This document shows, in pieces, positions 6,089 through 7,924 of a DNA stretch of 7,924 nucleotides. The stretch's first letter is position 1; the number at the start of each line of letters is the position of its first letter. Source of the stretch: an uncultured Peptococcaceae bacterium (GTDB lineage: Bacteria > Bacillota > Desulfotomaculia > Desulfotomaculales > Desulfallaceae); the NCBI GenBank assembly GCA_913064925.1, contig CAJYBN010000130.1, positions 1 through 7,924 of the forward strand, in the 5' to 3' direction. The position numbers were made by a program, and so were the translations under genes. The notes under the pieces are model-generated. The model was not told where the DNA came from. It saw nothing but the letters and a program-made list of their open reading frames with translations, and searched no databases.

Positions 6089-6932
6089 CTGCCACCATCT
6101 CCCCAATGGCACGGTAAAGCTGCCTGAAGGCATCGTGCCAGGTTTTATCGGCCCTTACCAGGGGTACGCCCCGCGCATAAGCCCGGGCAATTTTTTTGCT
6201 TAAAGGGATCTCCAGCAATACAGGCAAATCCTGGCGCCGGCAGTAATCGTGGATTATCCCCCACCCCTCCTGGGCACGGTTTACCACCACCCCACACGGC
6301 ACGCCCAGGTGCCTGGCCATTTGCACGGCCAGGTCGAGGTCGTGCAGGCCTAAAAGCGTGGGCTCGGTAACCAGCAGGCAAAAATCGCTGCCGCGCACGG
6401 AAGCTATCACCGGGCAAGAAGTACCGGGCGGCGCGTCAATCACCGTTATTCCCCGCGGCATAATCTTTTTCTTGGCCGCCTCGATCAAGGGCGGGCTTAA
6501 TGCAGTTCCCACTTCCAGGCGCCCGCGCACAAACCTCAACTGCCCGGCCGCACCCGTTTCCACCGTGCCGATTTTCTTAGGGGTCAGCCGCACAGCGCCC
6601 GCGGGGCAAAAGTAACGGCAACCGCCGCAGCCGTGGCACAATTCGGGGAAAGTGATCACGCTATCCCCCGCCACCAGCAGGGCGTTGAAGGCACAAAGGT
6701 CGGCGCACTTCCCGCAAAAGGTGCATGTTGTATGATCGATTTCCGGTACCTCAATGAAAACATTTTCAATTTCCCTGATATCGGGATTGATAAAAATGTG
6801 ACCATTGGGCTCTTCCACGTCGCAATCCAAAAAGGTTACGTCGTGCTGCTCCGACTGCAGAGCCAGAGCCAAACTGGTGGCCACGGTGGTTTTACCGGTA
6901 CCCCCCTTGCCGCTGGCCACGCAAATATTCAT
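6060..6932 (-). CDS. MinD-type P-loop ATPase with inserted 2[4Fe-4S] ferredoxin domain (first copy)
   Basis: This 290-residue paralogue of the following gene has Walker A SGKGGTGKT at residues 7-15 and DCDVEEPN at 36-43. Its ferredoxin insert uses Cys70, 73, 76, 80 and Cys99, 102, 105, 109. The switch motif DAPPGTSCP is at 166-174 with Cys173, the same position as in its partner. The two probably form a heterodimer, as members of this family are usually encoded in pairs. The ATG at 6930-6932 shares one base with the stop of the upstream DIDF gene (TGATG), and GGGAGAAGGG lies before it. Similar pairs occur in the ORP gene set of Desulfovibrio. Annotation as cobyrinic acid synthase would be misleading, since no glutaminase domain is present. 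Confidence 0.9.
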   Translation of the reverse strand: MNICVASGKGGTGKTTVATSLALALQSEQHDVTFLDCDVEEPNGHIFINPDIREIENVFIEVPEIDHTTCTFCGKCADLCAFNALLVAGDSVITFPELCHGCGGCRYFCPAGAVRLTPKKIGTVETGAAGQLRFVRGRLEVGTALSPPLIEAAKKKIMPRGITVIDAPPGTSCPVIASVRGSDFCLLVTEPTLLGLHDLDLAVQMARHLGVPCGVVVNRAQEGWGIIHDYCRRQDLPVLLEIPLSKKIARAYARGVPLVRADKTWHDAFRQLYRAIGEMVAGEGTYCHQR

Positions 6933-7315
6933 CAGCCATCCCTTCTCCCTGCTCTTCTCCCCGCGCCCGGGGAACCCGCGGAGGGTGTTGCGGGCTGCAT
7001 CCGGCCGCTTTTATACTTGGCCAGCGTTTCAGCCACCGTCCCGGCAATGCCGGTGTAAACCGCCACCCCGCCGGCCTGCAGCGCGCGCATGGCCTTGGGA
7101 CCAACACGGCCGGTCAAAACTACGCTCACCTTCCTGCGCAGCAGGGACTGGGCACTCAACACACCGGCCCCCTCGGGCGCCGTTTTTCCAGCATTGTCAA
7201 CAACCTCTTCCACGTTGCCCTGCTCGTCAAATATCACGAAACAGGCGCAGCGGCCGAAACGTTCCTCCGCCGGCGCCTCGGGTCCGGGACCGGCGGCGCT
7301 CACCGCAATGCGCAT
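6932..7315 (-). CDS. NifX/NifB-like dinitrogenase iron-molybdenum cofactor (DIDF) domain protein
   Basis: This is a 127-residue small cytoplasmic protein. Its first 105 residues fit the DIDF fold: MRIAVS at the start, RFGRCACFVIFD at residues 19-30, a central VVLTGRVGPKAM, and GIAGTVAETLAKY. The last 20 or so residues are a Gly/Ala/Arg-rich tail. Family members bind Fe-S or Mo-Fe-S precursors in nitrogenase maturation or act in other metal-cluster pathways. No nif genes are visible, so nitrogenase is not implied. It is the first gene of the operon. The ATG at 7313-7315 is 9 nt from GGAGG, and its stop overlaps the next start. It may deliver a cluster to, or accept one from, the two ferredoxin-ATPases. 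Confidence 0.88.
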   Translation of the reverse strand: MRIAVSAAGPGPEAPAEERFGRCACFVIFDEQGNVEEVVDNAGKTAPEGAGVLSAQSLLRRKVSVVLTGRVGPKAMRALQAGGVAVYTGIAGTVAETLAKYKSGRMQPATPSAGSPGAGRRAGRRDG

Positions 7316-7362
7316 TTATGCTCGCCTCCTATCATTGACCCTCATTAAACATCCCATAAAAC

Positions 7363-7391
7363 ATACTAACGCTTTTTTGAACTTATGTCAA
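7363..7391 (-). promoter_or_regulatory. Sigma-A promoter of the DIDF-ATPase-ATPase-mrp operon
   Basis: On the minus strand a perfect TTGACA (7386-7391) is followed after 17 bp by TAGTAT (7363-7368, four of six matches). Transcription would begin near 7356, giving a leader of about 40 nt with a good GGAGG before the DIDF start. Confidence 0.7.
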
Positions 7392-7432
7392 TAACAGCCG
7401 GCGGCTTTTTGAAATATAGAAAAATAAGTGGT

Positions 7433-7462
7433 TTGACGATCGTTCAGCCCTCCTGCTATACT
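7433..7462 (+). promoter_or_regulatory. Sigma-A promoter of the zinc-ribbon gene
   Basis: TTGACG (7433-7438) and TATACT (7457-7462) are separated by 18 bp. This is a good vegetative promoter pointing away from the minus-strand one, with about 40 bp between the two -35 boxes. An 8-bp palindrome, ACGATCGT (7436-7443), overlaps the -35 edge and could be an operator. Confidence 0.65.
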
Positions 7463-7474
7463 AAAATTAAGTAA

Positions 7475-7508
7475 GGGGCTTTGTTGCAAGCCCCGGCGGA
7501 AACCGCCG
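7475..7508 (+). other. Tandem hairpins in the leader of the zinc-ribbon gene
   Basis: Two adjacent perfect stems occur right after the expected transcription start: GGGGCTT/AAGCCCC with a 6-nt loop (7475-7494) and CGGCGG/CCGCCG with an AAA loop (7494-7508, sharing one base). A purine-rich, A-rich stretch then leads to the start codon. No T run follows. A role in mRNA stability or regulation is possible. Confidence 0.5.
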
Positions 7509-7557
7509 CCAGTACGGCCAAACACAGGGAAAAAGGAAAAAAAGGGGAAGAAAAAAC

Positions 7558-7803
7558 ATGCCCATCTTTGAATTCAGGTGCCTTAAATGCGGCAACATTT
7601 TTGAAAAATTGTTTCTGAACAACAAGGAAGAAGTAAAAATAGCTTGCCCCACGTGCCAATCAGATTCTTTTGAACGGGTGATCAGTAAAACCAACTATAT
7701 CATGGGGACAGGTAAAGCGGGTAAAGAACCTAAAATAACCACCAAATCCTGCAGCCAGGGAAACAGCTGCGCCACCTTTGAATTACCGGGGCCGGACGGC
7801 TAA
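7558..7803 (+). CDS. FmdB-family zinc-ribbon protein
   Basis: This 81-residue protein has the typical FmdB-type opening MPIFEFRCLKCG and two CxxC pairs, Cys8/Cys11 and Cys30/Cys33, that should hold one zinc ion. A flexible tail carries two more cysteines (64 and 70) in KSCSQGNSCATF, a tail style I associate with homologues from anaerobes. The family is called putative regulatory protein, but its biochemical role is not established. The ATG at 7558-7560 follows AAGGGGAAG at suitable spacing. It is the first plus-strand gene and diverges from the DIDF operon. The next reading frame begins directly after its stop. Confidence 0.85.
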   Translation: MPIFEFRCLKCGNIFEKLFLNNKEEVKIACPTCQSDSFERVISKTNYIMGTGKAGKEPKITTKSCSQGNSCATFELPGPDG

Positions 7804-7924
7804 ATGAAGGGGCCAAAAACCCATGCCGAGGAGCGAAACGGCAGCCCGTTACCCCGGGATTGCCCGTCGAACATGAAAAATAAGTTCCTAACACTTACCT
7901 GTCCCTTTTGCGGCCTGCCCGTGG
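7804..7924 (+). CDS. Unidentified reading frame with CPFCG motif (partial, continues beyond window)
   Basis: An open frame runs from ATG 7804, which abuts the stop of the zinc-ribbon gene (TAAATG), to the window end. A later in-frame ATG at 7873 is an alternative start, giving MKNKFLTLTCPFCGLPV. Neither has a clear ribosome-binding site. The CPFCG pair suggests a metal- or Fe-S-binding N-terminus, but too little is present to name a family. The region before 7873 has no protein-like features, so the shorter start is somewhat more likely. Confidence 0.4.
   Translation, partial: MKGPKTHAEERNGSPLPRDCPSNMKNKFLTLTCPFCGLPV

Noticed and set aside
6089..6133. Upstream ATG at 6133 as start of the second ferredoxin-ATPase
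   Set aside because: It would add 15 residues absent from the family. The GTG at 6088 begins directly at the conserved N-terminal strand.
7395..7412. Plus-strand hairpin AGCC-GGC-GGCT followed by TTTT as a terminator
   Set aside because: The stem is only 4 bp with a 3-nt loop, and no plus-strand gene lies upstream to terminate.
1..7924. CRISPR arrays, tRNA or rRNA genes, insertion sequences
   Set aside because: No regularly spaced repeats, cloverleaf patterns, transposase frames or terminal inverted repeats were seen.

Overview
The window reads as chromosome of a Gram-positive (clostridial, Desulfotomaculum/Pelotomaculum-like) sulfate- or sulfite-metabolising anaerobe. The main evidence is a compact minus-strand operon encoding ferredoxin, DsrM, DsrK, DsrC and the start of a DsrN/CbiA-type amidase. 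It has DsrMK without the DsrJOP subunits, the arrangement known from Gram-positive sulfate reducers. Strong GGAGG ribosome-binding sites, sigma-A type promoters and abundant iron-sulfur proteins fit the same picture. Genus and species cannot be settled from this sequence alone.

Layout, following transcription. (1) Positions 7315 to 4293, minus strand: a four-gene module, with a NifX/NifB-like dinitrogenase iron-molybdenum cofactor (DIDF) domain protein, two MinD-type P-loop ATPases each carrying an inserted 2[4Fe-4S] ferredoxin domain, and an Mrp/Nbp35-type Fe-S carrier. The first three genes overlap, so they are one transcription unit. Mrp follows after 92 nt holding a hairpin. (2) Positions 4292 to 3763: a 530-nt AT-rich gap with the probable exit of the first operon, a good minus-strand promoter near 4074-4101 and a roughly 300-nt structured leader. 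(3) Positions 3762 to 1, minus strand: fer, dsrM, dsrK, dsrC, dsrN; dsrN is cut by the window edge. The 150 nt between dsrC and dsrN hold three perfect or near-perfect hairpins. (4) Positions 7316 to 7557: a divergent promoter region. (5) Positions 7558 to 7924, plus strand: an FmdB-type zinc-ribbon protein and the beginning of another Cys-containing reading frame.

How the genes fit together. DsrC is the small protein that carries sulfite-derived sulfur from dissimilatory sulfite reductase as a trisulfide. DsrMK is the membrane complex thought to reduce it with menaquinol and/or cytoplasmic electrons. The leading ferredoxin could supply or accept those electrons. DsrN probably amidates the siroheme of sulfite reductase. 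The DIDF-ATPase-ATPase-Mrp module resembles Fe-S or metal-cluster assembly sets such as the ORP system of Desulfovibrio, and it may help mature Fe-S or metal centres. That link is inference from position only.

The points most worth a second look are the long structured leader of the dsr operon with its repeat-bearing promoter, the stacked hairpins after dsrC, and the DIDF/ATPase/Mrp module beside the dsr genes.
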